A DNA stretch of 64,000 nucleotides. Origin: Pseudomonadota bacterium (GTDB taxonomy: Bacteria; Pseudomonadota; Gammaproteobacteria; Acidiferrobacterales; UBA6901). Under the pieces are notes generated by a model. The model ran no database searches. It was given only the letters and a program-made list of their open reading frames with translations, and was not told where the DNA came from. Shown here one piece after another: positions 28,604 through 39,549 of the stretch. The stretch lies in the NCBI GenBank assembly GCA_021785515.1, contig JAJYEX010000009.1, positions 1-64,000 on the forward strand, written 5' to 3'. Both the position numbers and the translations under genes were made by a program. How positions within the stretch are numbered: the first letter of the stretch is position 1; every line of letters starts with the position of its first letter.

Positions 28604-29187
28604 GCCGGTGCCGACACCAGCGCCACCTGCGCAATGCTCATGGCTACTTGGTCTACGAGCATCACCGCCAGTTCCAGCACGATCATAACCACCACGGGTG
28701 ACAAATCCAGCCCCCCTATTGGCGGAATGATGCGCCGGGCCGGCCGCAGCAGTGGTTCGGTAAGGCTGACAAGCAGCTGCATGATTGGATCGCGCTGGTA
28801 TGGCACGATCCAGCTCAGAATTACCCGTGCCAGTATGGCGAACAAAAACACATAGAGCGTGAGATCGGCGAGCGGGGACAGGGACAGCACTGCCAGCATG
28901 GGAGCGGTGAGATGGTAGCCGCGCAGCAAGGCGATCAGGTACTGTTCAATGACCTCCAGCGCAAACAGCAGTACGACCGAGGCCCAGTCGATCCCGAACA
29001 GGCCGGGTATCATCCGACGCAACGGTAACAGCGGCGGATTCGTTACGGTTACCAGAAATTGTGCCAGTGGATTATAGAAATCCGCACGTACCCGTTGCAG
29101 AAGAAATCTGACCAGTACGGCCAGGATGTACATCCCGAACAGCGTGTTGACGAGCAGCAGACCTGCCTGTGAGAGAAAGCCACCCAT
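28588..29187 (-). CDS. yggT: YggT family membrane protein
   Basis: Two YGGT repeats: FYNPLAQFLVTVTNPPLLPLRRMIP and RDPIMQLLVSLTEPLLRPARRIIPPIGGLDLSPVVVMIVL. Confidence 0.93.
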   Translation of the reverse strand: MGGFLSQAGLLLVNTLFGMYILAVLVRFLLQRVRADFYNPLAQFLVTVTNPPLLPLRRMIPGLFGIDWASVVLLFALEVIEQYLIALLRGYHLTAPMLAVLSLSPLADLTLYVFLFAILARVILSWIVPYQRDPIMQLLVSLTEPLLRPARRIIPPIGGLDLSPVVVMIVLELAVMLVDQVAMSIAQVALVSAPAWWGT

Positions 29188-30017
29188 TATTGTTTCCCCA
29201 GGATTTCTGCCAGTTCACGCGCCCGCCCAATCGCTGCCGAAACGGCGTCGTCAAACAGCTGGCGGATATTTCCGGCTTCGAGCACCTGGACGGCGCGCTC
29301 CGTAGTGCCTCCTGGGGACGTGACCCGCCGTCGCAGCTGAACCGGATCCTCGCCCCCTTCCAGGGCCATTTTGGCCGCTCCGTACGCGGTTTCCAGGGTA
29401 AGGAGGCGTGCTGTAGGACCGTCCAGCCCTTGTTTCAGCGCCGCCCGCTCCAATTCCTCCATTACCAGAAAAAAATAGGCCGGCCCGCTGCCCGAAACCG
29501 CCGTCACGACGTCCATCAGGCCTTCAGACCTGACCCACACGGTAACGCCAACGGCCCGCAGAATGGACTCCGCCTCGTCGCGCTGCGACTGGGTCGTCAG
29601 CTCATTGGCAAACATTCCAGCGGCCCCCGAACCGATGAGAGCCGCCGTATTGGGCATCACCCGTACAATGGCAACCCCGCCGCCGAGCCAACGCTGTAAA
29701 TCCCCTATCCTGACTCCGGCCGCGATAGACACGATCAGGGGTGCGGTCCTGCGGCGCAGGCTGGTTGCAATCTCGACGGCCACACCGTGCAGCAGCTGGG
29801 GCTTTACGGCGAGCACAATCACATCCGCACGTGACGTCAGTTCTTCATTTTTCTCATAGACGGTCAGGCCCAGCGTTTCGGTCACTGTTCTCCGTTGCTC
29901 CGGATCCGGATCAGCAAGAATCAGGTTCTTCCTGTCCCAGCCGTTAGCAACCAATCCCTCAGCGAGACTGCGTGCCATGTTGCCGGCGCCGATAAACCCG
30001 ATTGTATGATTGTTCAT
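29187..30017 (-). CDS. proC: pyrroline-5-carboxylate reductase
   Basis: IGFIGAGNMARSLAEGL, VIVLAVKPQ, AVSGSGPAYFFLVMEEL, TSPGGTTERAVQVLE. Confidence 0.96.
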   Translation of the reverse strand: MNNHTIGFIGAGNMARSLAEGLVANGWDRKNLILADPDPEQRRTVTETLGLTVYEKNEELTSRADVIVLAVKPQLLHGVAVEIATSLRRRTAPLIVSIAAGVRIGDLQRWLGGGVAIVRVMPNTAALIGSGAAGMFANELTTQSQRDEAESILRAVGVTVWVRSEGLMDVVTAVSGSGPAYFFLVMEELERAALKQGLDGPTARLLTLETAYGAAKMALEGGEDPVQLRRRVTSPGGTTERAVQVLEAGNIRQLFDDAVSAAIGRARELAEILGKQ

Positions 30018-30263
30018 GCCTGTTGCAGTGCCCCCATTCGGTTCAGTTTAAAACGACATGAGGGTCGAGTGAAAGCCTGTCGCTTCACGCCAGGGTAGTC
30101 GCCGGGCCGACATATTTCCGGTGCCGGGCATGCGGGAAGCTGGCGCTGCCGGCCGATGGGCGGGCACTAGATCGCCGCCGGCCGCCTTGTTTGTCGGCCG
30201 GTGCCCGTTATACTAAATTAAAGACCGCATCCCGCGTATTGCCACACCAAGAGGAGATGGTGC

Positions 30264-31340
30264 ATGGACATCGCCGAATTGCTGGCGTTTGCCTATAAAC
30301 AGAACGCTTCGGACCTGCATTTGTCTGCGGGATTGCCGCCCCTCATTCGTATTGACGGCGACGTCAAGCGCATAAACGTAGATCCGCTAGACGATCGTAC
30401 TGTCCACAACATGATCTACGATATCATGACGGACAAGCAGCAAAAGGACTATGAAGAGTTCCTTGAAACTGACTTTTCGTTCGATTTGCCGAACATCTCG
30501 CGTTTTCGCGTCAACGCCTTCAATCAGCAGCGTGGGCCAGGAGCCGTCTTCCGTACCATTCCGTCCAAGGTCCTGACACTCGAGCAGCTTGGGGCGCCGG
30601 CCAGCTTCAAGGACATATGCGATCAGCCGCGCGGCATTGTCCTGGTAACGGGACCGACCGGTTCGGGAAAGTCGACGACGCTCGCAGCGATGATCAACTA
30701 CGTCAACGACTCCCGCCACGAGCACATCCTCACCATTGAGGATCCAATAGAGTTTGTTCACACGAGCAAAAACTGTCTGATCAACCAGCGCGAGGTCGGG
30801 CGTGATACTCTCGGCTTCAACAACGCACTGCGCTCGGCGTTGCGCGAGGATCCGGACGTGATTCTGGTGGGCGAGCTGCGTGACCTGGAGACCATTCGTC
30901 TTGCGCTGACAGCCGCCGAGACCGGGCATCTGGTGTTCGGAACCCTACATACCAGCTCTGCTGCCAAGACGGTGGATCGTATTGTCGACGTTTTCCCGGC
31001 AGCGGAAAAAGATATGGTTCGCGCCATGTTGTCGGAGAGTCTGCGTGCGGTAATCGCGCAGAGCCTGCTGAAGAAGGTGGGCGGGGGCCGCATCGCGGCC
31101 CACGAAATCATGATCGGAACCCCTGCGATCCGAAATCTGATCAGGGAAAACAAGATCGCACAGATGTATTCCGCCATGCAGACCAGCCAGGCGCAGGGGA
31201 TGCAGACGCTTGATCAGTGTCTTATGGAAATGGTGCGTAATCGCATGGTAGTTCTCGAAGAGGCCCGTTCATATGCTGCGAACAAGGACAGCTTCGGCGG
31301 TGCGGCTGGCGGTGGTGTGGCGGCGGGGGGCAAACGGTAA
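30264..31340 (+). CDS. pilT: type IV pilus twitching motility ATPase PilT
   Basis: LLAFAYKQNASDLHLSAGLPPLIRIDGDVKRI, Walker A GPTGSGKSTT, RQAPDV/REDPDVILVGELRDLETI. Confidence 0.97.
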   Translation: MDIAELLAFAYKQNASDLHLSAGLPPLIRIDGDVKRINVDPLDDRTVHNMIYDIMTDKQQKDYEEFLETDFSFDLPNISRFRVNAFNQQRGPGAVFRTIPSKVLTLEQLGAPASFKDICDQPRGIVLVTGPTGSGKSTTLAAMINYVNDSRHEHILTIEDPIEFVHTSKNCLINQREVGRDTLGFNNALRSALREDPDVILVGELRDLETIRLALTAAETGHLVFGTLHTSSAAKTVDRIVDVFPAAEKDMVRAMLSESLRAVIAQSLLKKVGGGRIAAHEIMIGTPAIRNLIRENKIAQMYSAMQTSQAQGMQTLDQCLMEMVRNRMVVLEEARSYAANKDSFGGAAGGGVAAGGKR

Positions 31341-32453
31341 ATGGTTTTCAGTGATCTTTTGAAGCTCATGGTGCACAAGAAGGCCTCCGATCTGTTCATA
31401 ACAGCGGGGGTGCCACCGTCCATAAAAATTGACGGAAAGGTTACCCCTGTGACGAAGCAGGTGCTGACGCCAGAACAGGCGCGGGCTTTCACATACGGCA
31501 TTATGACTGAGGAGCAGCGTCGCCAGTTCGAATCGACCAGCGAATGTAATTTCTCGATCAACTCCAAGGAGATCGGCCGCTTCCGGGTCAACGTGTTCAT
31601 GCAACAGACCTGCGTGGGCATGGTGCTTCGGACTATCGAGAATAAGATTCCGCGTTTCGACGAGCTTAATCTCCCGAAGGTCCTGGCCGATGTTGCGCTT
31701 ACCAAGCGCGGCCTTGTGATCTTTGTGGGCGCCACCGGTTCAGGAAAGAGCACGTCGCTTGCAGCCATGATCGGTTACCGTAATGAGTACAGCTACGGCC
31801 ACATCATAACAATCGAAGATCCGATCGAGTTTGTGCACGCACCCCGCAACTGCATAATCACTCAGCGTGAAGTGGGAGTGGACACCGAGTCGTTTGATGC
31901 GGCACTCAAGAATACGTTGCGGCAGGCGCCCGACGTGATCCTGATCGGCGAGATCCGGTCACGTGAGACCATGGACTACGCCGTGGTGTTTGCCGAGACA
32001 GGACACTTGTGTCTGGCGACGCTGCATGCGAACAGTGCAAACCAGGCCCTCGACCGCATCATCAATTTTTTTCCGGAAGACCGCCGCAGCCAGCTGCTGA
32101 TGGACCTTTCGCTTAACCTGAAGGCGGTTGTGTCGCAGCGTCTTATTCCGATGCGGACAGGCAAAGGCCGGGTTCCGGCCGTCGAGGTTATGATCAACTC
32201 GCCGCTCATTGCCGACCTGATCCTGAAAGGAGAGGTTCACGGCATCAAGGAACTCATGGCCAAGTCAGCCGAGACGGGAATGCAGACATTCGATCAGTCG
32301 CTGTTCAATCTTTATGAGAGCGGTCTGATCACCTACGATGAGGCCCTTCGCAATGCCGATTCGGTCAATGATCTGCGGTTGCGCATAAAGCTTGAGGGCA
32401 AGGATGCCAAGGGTCAGGAGCTCGGGGATTCGATGCGCAACGTGACATTCTGA
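31341..32453 (+). CDS. pilU: PilT paralogue PilU
   Basis: LLKLMVHKKASDLFITAGVPPSIKIDGKV, GATGSGKSTSLAAMIGYRNEYSYGHIITIEDPIEFVH. Confidence 0.96.
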   Translation: MVFSDLLKLMVHKKASDLFITAGVPPSIKIDGKVTPVTKQVLTPEQARAFTYGIMTEEQRRQFESTSECNFSINSKEIGRFRVNVFMQQTCVGMVLRTIENKIPRFDELNLPKVLADVALTKRGLVIFVGATGSGKSTSLAAMIGYRNEYSYGHIITIEDPIEFVHAPRNCIITQREVGVDTESFDAALKNTLRQAPDVILIGEIRSRETMDYAVVFAETGHLCLATLHANSANQALDRIINFFPEDRRSQLLMDLSLNLKAVVSQRLIPMRTGKGRVPAVEVMINSPLIADLILKGEVHGIKELMAKSAETGMQTFDQSLFNLYESGLITYDEALRNADSVNDLRLRIKLEGKDAKGQELGDSMRNVTF

Positions 32454-32486
32454 ACGGAAGAGGGAAAACGAACAGAAGGGCTCGAG

Positions 32487-33767
32487 TTACGGGGCCTCGA
32501 ATACGATTTTGCCGCCAACCAGCGTGTGGGAGACGGCTCCGCGAAATTCCCAGCCCAGAAACGGGCTGTTATGGCCGCGGCTTGTGAGTCGGTCGACACT
32601 TTGGATCCATCGCACCTCGGGGTCGACGATACACAGGTCGGCGGTGGCGCCTATGCCCAGGTGCCCGGTGTCGATGCCGAGAATCTGGGCGGGTTTACAG
32701 GTCAGCAGGGCCACAGCTTCGGACAGGCTCAGCAGTCCATCATCCACCAATTTCAGGGTGAGAGGCAGTAGTGTCTCTAGGCCTGAAATCCCGGGCTCCG
32801 ATTCGGCGAATGGGGCCAGCTTGGCATCTGGTTCGTGTGGCTGGTGGTCCGAGCAGATGGCGGATATGACCCCGTTTTTGAGAGCCTTCCGCAGGGCCTC
32901 CCGATCTCCTTCTGCCCGCAGCGGCGGCAGAACGTGACATTGGGTATTGAAGAACCCAATGTCACGCTCGGTCAGGTGCAGATGGTGTGCGGTCACATCA
33001 GCGCTGATTTCCAGCCCCCTGTCCTGAGCCGCCGCAACCATGGCGACCGCGCGCGCGCTCGACAGCTGGCAGAAATGCGCCCGTACTCCGGTTTGTTCGA
33101 CCAGCGCAAGATCACGGGCGACACCGGCGGTTTCAGCTGTTTCCGGAATCCCGGGTAGACCAAGGCGTGTGCTCACCTCCCCCTCGTGCACGCAGCCACC
33201 ATTGCAGAGCCACGGATCGTTTGGGTGCAGAAACACCGTCAGATCAAAGCCTACAGCGTATTCCATGGCACGGCGCATGACCAGGGAGTCGGTCACGGGC
33301 TCCAGGGCGTTGCTGAAGCCGACACAGCCGGCCTCATCCAGCGCCGCCATATCCGTCAGCAGCTTGCCTTGCAGCCCCTGGGTGAGGGCGCCTAGGGGGT
33401 GCACAAATGCTAAGCCGAATCGCCAGGCGCGTTGCTGGATCATCTGGGCCATCGCGGGGGTGTCGATCACCGGGTAAGTGTCGGGTGGACAACAGAGGGT
33501 CGTGATGCCGGCGCGCACGGCTGCGTTCGTTTCGCTTTCCATTGTTGCCTTGTACTCCAGGCCCGGTTCGCGCAGTCGCGCTCGCAGATCAACCAGGCCT
33601 GGAAATATCAGTTTCCCTCGGGCGTCGAGGGTGCGGTCGGCCGCAAAGCCTGTCGGAGCGGTGCCGACTCCAACAACGAAGCCCTGATCACCGATAAAGA
33701 GATCACACAGCCCGTCAACTCCGCTAGCGGGATCAACAACGCGTCCTCCGGTGATGGCTATCCTCAT
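32487..33767 (-). CDS. pyrC': dihydroorotase-like protein PyrC' (probably non-catalytic)
   Basis: DHOase fold; HxH metal motif replaced: [15 protein letters not shown]; follows pyrB with 4-bp-type overlap. Confidence 0.85.
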   Translation of the reverse strand: MRIAITGGRVVDPASGVDGLCDLFIGDQGFVVGVGTAPTGFAADRTLDARGKLIFPGLVDLRARLREPGLEYKATMESETNAAVRAGITTLCCPPDTYPVIDTPAMAQMIQQRAWRFGLAFVHPLGALTQGLQGKLLTDMAALDEAGCVGFSNALEPVTDSLVMRRAMEYAVGFDLTVFLHPNDPWLCNGGCVHEGEVSTRLGLPGIPETAETAGVARDLALVEQTGVRAHFCQLSSARAVAMVAAAQDRGLEISADVTAHHLHLTERDIGFFNTQCHVLPPLRAEGDREALRKALKNGVISAICSDHQPHEPDAKLAPFAESEPGISGLETLLPLTLKLVDDGLLSLSEAVALLTCKPAQILGIDTGHLGIGATADLCIVDPEVRWIQSVDRLTSRGHNSPFLGWEFRGAVSHTLVGGKIVFEAP

Positions 33768-34759
33768 TCCGCACGCCTCGCTTCCGCCGGCGCAGGAGCG
33801 GTCCCCGATCCCCCCATGATCAAAGCCATGATCGCCATTCGTACTGCTATGCCGTTGGTTACCTGTGGAAGAATGACCGACCTCGGTCCATCGGCAACCG
33901 CCGAATCGATTTCCAGACCGCGGTTCATTGGCCCAGGGTGCATTATGATGGCATCCGGTTTGGCGTACGCAAGCTTCTCGGAAGTAAGGCCGAACAAATT
34001 GAAGTATTCCTGTTCGCTCGGGATCAGGGCCCCGCTCATGCGCTCGCGCTGCAGCCTGAGCATGATGATGACGTCAACCCCCTCTAGGCCATCCCTGATA
34101 TCCGTGAATGCATGAACACCAAGTTTTTCAACAGCCGTAGGCAGCAGCGTCATGGGTGCAACCACTCTGACCTCGGCTGCACCAAGAGTGGTCAGGGCGT
34201 GAATCTGGGATCGGGCGACGCGCGAATGCAATATATCTCCCACGATCGCAACCCGCAGGTTCTCGAACGGCCCCTTGTAGCGCCGTATCGTAAACATGTC
34301 GAGCAGACCCTGGGTAGGGTGGGCGTGGCGACCGTCGCCGGCGTTGATAATATGCACATGCGCAGGAACGTGTTCTGCGATGAGGTGGGCGGCGCCGGAC
34401 TCCCGGTGCCGTACCACGAACAGATCAGTGTGCATTGCCTCCAGGTTGCGAACTGTGTCGAGCAGGGTTTCCCCCTTTGTGGTCGACGAGGCAGCCGGAT
34501 TGAGATTGATCACATCGGCCGATAGGCGTTTGGCGGCAATCTCAAAGGTTGTGCGTGTCCGCGTGCTGGATTCAAAGAACAGGTTGACGACGGTCTTGCC
34601 ACGCAGCAGTGGCAATTTTTTGATCTCGCGCTCACCCACCGATATGAACGATTCGGCGGTATTGAGAATCTCGAGAATGGTCTGTCGCGGAAGTCCTTCA
34701 ATGGTAAGGAGATGGCTCAGGCGGCCCTGGCCGTCAAATTGCAGATCACCGCGCGTCAA
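33764..34759 (-). CDS. pyrB: aspartate carbamoyltransferase catalytic subunit
   Basis: [40 protein letters not shown]. Confidence 0.97.
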   Translation of the reverse strand: MTRGDLQFDGQGRLSHLLTIEGLPRQTILEILNTAESFISVGEREIKKLPLLRGKTVVNLFFESSTRTRTTFEIAAKRLSADVINLNPAASSTTKGETLLDTVRNLEAMHTDLFVVRHRESGAAHLIAEHVPAHVHIINAGDGRHAHPTQGLLDMFTIRRYKGPFENLRVAIVGDILHSRVARSQIHALTTLGAAEVRVVAPMTLLPTAVEKLGVHAFTDIRDGLEGVDVIIMLRLQRERMSGALIPSEQEYFNLFGLTSEKLAYAKPDAIIMHPGPMNRGLEIDSAVADGPRSVILPQVTNGIAVRMAIMALIMGGSGTAPAPAEARRAE

Positions 34760-35274
34760 TCGGCCACCTGCTGAAGCGTAAGTGCAAGCGGTTCCGGGCC
34801 CACAAGCTTGATGTGTTCGCCCTTTCCCAGCTTAAGGGTATGTCCGATTACCTCGGCTTCAATGGGCAGTTCACGACCATCCCTGCATATCAGCACCGCG
34901 AGGCTGACCGACGCCGGACGTCCGTAATCAAAAATCTCATTCAGTGCTGCCCGCACGGTTCTGCCCGTGTGCAGAACGTCATCCACCAGGATAACGTGGC
35001 GGTTCTCGATGTTCACAGGCAAATGCGAGGTTTTTACCTGCGGATTGACGCCTACCCGGGTAAAATCGTCGCGGTAGAAGGAAATATCCAGGGTTCCCAG
35101 AAGTTCGCGTAGGCCCAGGGCGCGGTGCAGATGAGTTGCCACCCACACGCCACCGGTATGAACGCCCACCATGATCGGGTTGCGCCCAAGCCTCGGCCGT
35201 AGCTCGTCGGCCATGTAAGCCAGGGTGGCTTCGATATCAATCGTCTGAAGCATGTCCTGAGTCTGTCTGCCCAT
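34756..35274 (-). CDS. pyrR: bifunctional pyr operon regulator/uracil phosphoribosyltransferase
   Basis: [45 protein letters not shown]. Confidence 0.93.
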   Translation of the reverse strand: MGRQTQDMLQTIDIEATLAYMADELRPRLGRNPIMVGVHTGGVWVATHLHRALGLRELLGTLDISFYRDDFTRVGVNPQVKTSHLPVNIENRHVILVDDVLHTGRTVRAALNEIFDYGRPASVSLAVLICRDGRELPIEAEVIGHTLKLGKGEHIKLVGPEPLALTLQQVAD

Positions 35275-35680
35275 CGAGAAATGCCTGCAGAATCGTCTGT
35301 GCTGCCAGTTTGTCGAGCTTGGACTTGTGCTGTTTGGGAGGCACGCCAGCTTCTTGGAGCACGTGTTTTGCCATCACCGAAGTGAGCCGTTCATCAACCA
35401 TGTGTACTGGCAGATTGTATCGGGCTCGCAGTCGATTACCAAACTTCTTGGCCGCCCGGGTCATGTCGTTTTCGGTATCATCCATGTTCAGCGGCAGTCC
35501 GACCACCAGCGCACAGGGTTGCCACTCTTCTATCAGGCGTGTGATGCGGTCCCAGTCCGGCGTTTCGTTACGGGCAGAAACTGTAACCAGCGCCTGGGCA
35601 AGGCGCGATGCCGACCGGCCGACCGCGACGCCTATGTGTTTCCTGCCAAAATCGAAGCCGAGATAGGTGCTGGCCTTCAA
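35237..35680 (-). CDS. ruvX: Holliday junction resolvase-like RuvX (YqgF)
   Basis: [40 protein letters not shown]. Confidence 0.95.
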   Translation of the reverse strand: MKASTYLGFDFGRKHIGVAVGRSASRLAQALVTVSARNETPDWDRITRLIEEWQPCALVVGLPLNMDDTENDMTRAAKKFGNRLRARYNLPVHMVDERLTSVMAKHVLQEAGVPPKQHKSKLDKLAAQTILQAFLDGQTDSGHASDD

Positions 35681-36240
35681 GCGTGGCCTGTGTCGCCGGA
35701 AAGGGCCGTCAGATCCACGCCCAGCAGGTGGGCTGCGGCATCCCAGCGTTGTTCAGCAGGCATGTCGAAGAGGACCGACTGGTCGGCGGGGCTGCTGAGC
35801 CAGGCGTTTTCCGCGATTTCGCGCTCCAGTTGCCCCGGTGCCCAGCCTGCATAGCCCAGGGCTAGAAACGAGCGCCGCGGCCCGCGGTTCTGGGCCAGGG
35901 CGACTAGAATATCGCGCGAGGTCGACACGCCGAGTGTATCGGATACGGACAGGGTCGATTGCCAGTTTCCCAGGGGTTCGTGGACCACGAAGCCGCGATT
36001 ACCCTGAACGGGCCCACCCAGGTGCACCGGAAGTTCCGGCGGTTCAGCGCCCGTGATTTCAATGTCCATCTGGTGCAGGATTTCACGCAGACTCAAATCC
36101 GCAGGGCGATTGATGATAAGACCCATCGCGCCCTGGCTCGAATGTTCGCAGATCAGGGTTACGGTGCGCGAGAAATTCGGATCCGCAAGGTTTGGCATTG
36201 CGATCAGGAACTGATTTGTCAGGGAGGCCATATCGCCCAT
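35677..36240 (-). CDS. yqgE: YqgE/AlgH family protein
   Basis: NQFLIAMPNLADPNFSRTVTLICEHSSQGAMGLIINRP. Confidence 0.95.
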   Translation of the reverse strand: MGDMASLTNQFLIAMPNLADPNFSRTVTLICEHSSQGAMGLIINRPADLSLREILHQMDIEITGAEPPELPVHLGGPVQGNRGFVVHEPLGNWQSTLSVSDTLGVSTSRDILVALAQNRGPRRSFLALGYAGWAPGQLEREIAENAWLSSPADQSVLFDMPAEQRWDAAAHLLGVDLTALSGDTGHA

Positions 36241-36293
36241 GCCCATAGTATCCGGCAGGGTGTGGCGCCGGCGCAAGCTGCAGTCGAGCCAAA

Positions 36294-37244
36294 TCAGGAG
36301 CCAGTGGTCGTTACCGAGGAGTTTGTGAACTGCCAGGTGCGGATGATATGCAAAATGTCCGTGGTGGCGCGTATGTTCGGCGGAAACGGGGCATATGGGG
36401 CCGCGAGACGGGCGATCCGGACAGCGGCGTCATCCAGTACCTTGTATCCGGAGCTGCGCAGTACCTTGACCCGGTATAGGCTGCCGTCAGCCCGAATGGC
36501 GACGTCCAGCACCACGCTGCCCGATATGTTTCGTTGGATAGCCTTGCTCGGATAATTCAGATTGCCGATCCGTTCCACTTTGGCGCACCACGCCTCTTTG
36601 TAGGCGGCATACTTGTACTTCAACGTGCGTGCGTCAATGTATTTCTGGCGGGGGAGCTTTTCATACTTTTGCCAGGATCTGCTGATTTCAGCATTCAGAT
36701 GGGCGCTCTCGCGCTGCAGCCGTGCAAGCGCGGTCAGGCCCGCCGATGCGTGACCCGTTTGCCGGTGACGCTCCGGCGGTTGCGGGCGCGGGCTGGTGAT
36801 ATGAAAGCCAGCATCGGCGTCCGTGAGAAGCGATGCCAGCTGTTGCATGCGCGGCAGTGGGGTCTGTGGGTTCGGGTGTGCCACGGGCAGGCGGTTGTTC
36901 CGGTCGCTCAGATCCATTGCCGGCAAAGGCGTACGTGCGATTTTGTGCTGTCGGCTGTTGCCGCCACCGTTCTGGTTTGCTTGCGCCAGGAAATCGGGAT
37001 GCTTGGGGGCGACGCCGCTGTGGGTCTGAACCAGCGTTATTTCGAGGGTATCCAGACCAGGCATGCGGACACCTGACGCCGAGAAGGTCACGCCCAGAAT
37101 GACGATCATGTGCACCAAGATGGATATGAATACGGCCAGTCCCAGGCGATCGGAGTCAGAAAATTCAAACGCCGTCTGGGACGCGCCCGCAGACATGCCG
37201 TCTGTGGCGGAACCCGGAATGGAGGTGGATGACACCGGTTCCAT
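36294..37244 (-). CDS. tonB: TonB-like energy transducer
   Basis: N-terminal TM anchor, C-terminal SGSVVLDVAIRADGSLYRVKVLRSSGYKVLDDAAVRIARLAAPYAPFP. Confidence 0.9.
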   Translation of the reverse strand: MEPVSSTSIPGSATDGMSAGASQTAFEFSDSDRLGLAVFISILVHMIVILGVTFSASGVRMPGLDTLEITLVQTHSGVAPKHPDFLAQANQNGGGNSRQHKIARTPLPAMDLSDRNNRLPVAHPNPQTPLPRMQQLASLLTDADAGFHITSPRPQPPERHRQTGHASAGLTALARLQRESAHLNAEISRSWQKYEKLPRQKYIDARTLKYKYAAYKEAWCAKVERIGNLNYPSKAIQRNISGSVVLDVAIRADGSLYRVKVLRSSGYKVLDDAAVRIARLAAPYAPFPPNIRATTDILHIIRTWQFTNSSVTTTGS

Positions 37245-37248
37245 ATAT

Positions 37249-38196
37249 TCAGCTGCAGCGCGCACGGCTTGCAACTGCATCCAGCAGCAGCGCGCCGATG
37301 TTGAGTCCATAGATGGCATCCAGCTCGCGTATGCACGTGGGGCTGGTGACGTTGATTTCAGTCAGGTAATCGCCGATTACATCCAGCCCCGCAAACAGAA
37401 TGCCTTTTTTGCTCAGGACTGGACCCACCTGTTCGCAGATCCAGAGGTCCCGTTCGCTCAGAAGGCGTCCCTCGGGCCGTGCGCCTGCGGCGAGGTTGCC
37501 GCGACTCTCGCCTTCCGCCGGAATGCGGGCGAGCGCATAGGGCACGGGCTTGCCGTCGATCATGAGAATCCGCTTGTCACCATCGCGAATTTCGGGAATA
37601 TAGCGCTGCGCCATCGTCATGCGCGACCCATTGGCTGTAACGGTTTCGATGGCCACGCTGATATTCGGGTCACCCCGGCGCAGGCGGAACACAGACGCAC
37701 CCCCCATCTGATCGAGCGGTTTCAGCACGATGTCGTCGTGTTCCTTCAGAAATGCCCGCAGGTCTGCGGCGTTGCGGGTGACCAGCGACGGCGGTGTGCA
37801 CTGGGGGAACCACGCCGTAAAAATCTTTTCATTGGCATCACGCAGGCTCTGCGCCTTGTTTACCACCAGCGTGCCGCGAGATTCAGCCAGTTCGAGCAGG
37901 TAGGTGCTGTAGATGTACTCCAGATTAAATGGCGGATCTTTGCGCATCAGGATGGCGTCGAACTCATCCAGCGGTCGCGTCTGTTCCAGGTCAAGTTCAT
38001 ACCACGGAGTGCGGTCGTGGTGCGGTACGATGCGCCGGCTGTGTCCGAGGGCGCGGCCATCATGCAATATCAGGTCGCCCTGGCCGAGATAGTAGATTTG
38101 CCAAGCGCGTCTGTGTGCCTCGAGCATCATGGCATAGGTGCTGTCCTTCTTGATGTTGATCGATTCGACGGCATCCATCACGATCGCGAGTTTCAT
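37249..38196 (-). CDS. gshB: glutathione synthetase
   Basis: MKLAIVMDAVESINIKKDSTYAMMLEAHRR, VLKPLDQMGGASVFR, FAGLDVIGDYLTEINVTSPTC. Confidence 0.97.
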   Translation of the reverse strand: MKLAIVMDAVESINIKKDSTYAMMLEAHRRAWQIYYLGQGDLILHDGRALGHSRRIVPHHDRTPWYELDLEQTRPLDEFDAILMRKDPPFNLEYIYSTYLLELAESRGTLVVNKAQSLRDANEKIFTAWFPQCTPPSLVTRNAADLRAFLKEHDDIVLKPLDQMGGASVFRLRRGDPNISVAIETVTANGSRMTMAQRYIPEIRDGDKRILMIDGKPVPYALARIPAEGESRGNLAAGARPEGRLLSERDLWICEQVGPVLSKKGILFAGLDVIGDYLTEINVTSPTCIRELDAIYGLNIGALLLDAVASRARCS

Positions 38197-38244
38197 GTTC
38201 CGGTTCCGCGCGCCCAGACCGTCAGCCCTGGCAAAGCGCGCCCT

Positions 38245-39549
38245 TCAGCCGCCAAGTGAGGCCTCTTGGATCTCGCGGGCGGCGGCGAGGAGCGCCAGAC
38301 GGGCGATGACACCATAGGCATAAAAGCGGTTTGGCCGGGCGTCCGGCGCACGGGTAGGGTCCGGCTGAATGCACGACTCCTCGAATGCCAGTGCCCGGAA
38401 GCTCATCCCGGGAGTGTTCAGGTTTTCGTCACGCCCGCGTCCGGGGTGTACGCGGTAGAAGCCGCCCACCACGTACCGGTCGATCATGTACACTACCGGC
38501 TCGGCGGTCGCCTGGGGTTCTCCCCATGTTTCGAAAGTGTAGACACCTTCCTGGACGATAACATCGGAGACGTGGTGGCCTTCCTTGCCGCGCGCCATCT
38601 TTGTGCGTTGTTTACGGTTGAGTTCCCGCAGTTCATCGGTACCGTACACCGTCATGATATTCATGCCGTAGGTTCCGGCGTCCGATTTTACGATGACGAA
38701 TGGCCGCTGGTCGATGCCGTATTCGCGATATTTCTCGGTGATCTGTTTGAGCACTTCCGCCACGTTGGTCACCAGACATTCCTCGCCAATACGCTGCTGG
38801 AAGTCGATTTGTCCACAATTCCTGAAAAGCGGGTCAATCAGCCATGGATCGATGGCGACGAGCCGGGCGAATTCGCCGGCCACGCGCCGGTAATGGGTGA
38901 AGTGGCTGGACTTTAGGCGGTTGGACCATCCTACCGCCAGAGGTGGCACGACCGGCTGGTCGAGATGCTCAAGGATCTCCGGTCGCCCACCGGACATGTC
39001 ATTATTGAGCAGAACAAAACAGGGGGAAAAATCGCCGAGGCGCAGACGGTTGGCCTCACGTATCAACGGTTCAAGTACGACATTACCGCCTGAGGGCAGA
39101 GTGACGGAAAGTGGCTCCTTGAGATCGGCAATGAGCGAGCCGATGCGTACGTGGTATCCGGCAGCCTCGAGAATTTTCTGCAGGGAGGCCAGACTTTCAA
39201 GGTAGAACAGGTTGCGGGTGTGGCTCTCGGGCACCAGCAGGATGTTCCGGACCTTCGGCCCGTAATGCTCCATTGCCGACTGCGCTGCCTGTACGCATAA
39301 CGGCATGAATGCCGCGCCGAGGTTGTTGAAGCCAGCAGGAAACAGGTTTGTATCTACCGGAGCGAGCTTGAAACCGGCATTGCGCAGATCGACCGAGGCG
39401 TAAAAAGGCGCCCTGGTCTCCTGCCACTGACTCCGAAGCCACTGCTCGATGTCGCCCTGGTGGCCGAGCAGATGTTCCTCGAGATGCTGAAGCGGACCGG
39501 TTAGGGCGGTGGTCAAATGCGGCACGGCGTGCAGGTATTCAGTGGCCAT
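38245..39549 (-). CDS. gshA: glutamate-cysteine ligase (acidophile/'ferrooxidans'-type)
   Basis: Adjacent to gshB; VSVD-type N-term FYASVDLRNAGFKLAPVDTNLFPAGFNNL, FVIVKSDAGTYGMNIMTV. Confidence 0.92.
   Translation of the reverse strand: MATEYLHAVPHLTTALTGPLQHLEEHLLGHQGDIEQWLRSQWQETRAPFYASVDLRNAGFKLAPVDTNLFPAGFNNLGAAFMPLCVQAAQSAMEHYGPKVRNILLVPESHTRNLFYLESLASLQKILEAAGYHVRIGSLIADLKEPLSVTLPSGGNVVLEPLIREANRLRLGDFSPCFVLLNNDMSGGRPEILEHLDQPVVPPLAVGWSNRLKSSHFTHYRRVAGEFARLVAIDPWLIDPLFRNCGQIDFQQRIGEECLVTNVAEVLKQITEKYREYGIDQRPFVIVKSDAGTYGMNIMTVYGTDELRELNRKQRTKMARGKEGHHVSDVIVQEGVYTFETWGEPQATAEPVVYMIDRYVVGGFYRVHPGRGRDENLNTPGMSFRALAFEESCIQPDPTRAPDARPNRFYAYGVIARLALLAAAREIQEASLGG

Noticed and set aside
37063-38259. 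398-aa plus-strand ORF antisense to gshB/tonB
   Set aside because: Overlaps two confident genes on the other strand; no domain signal.
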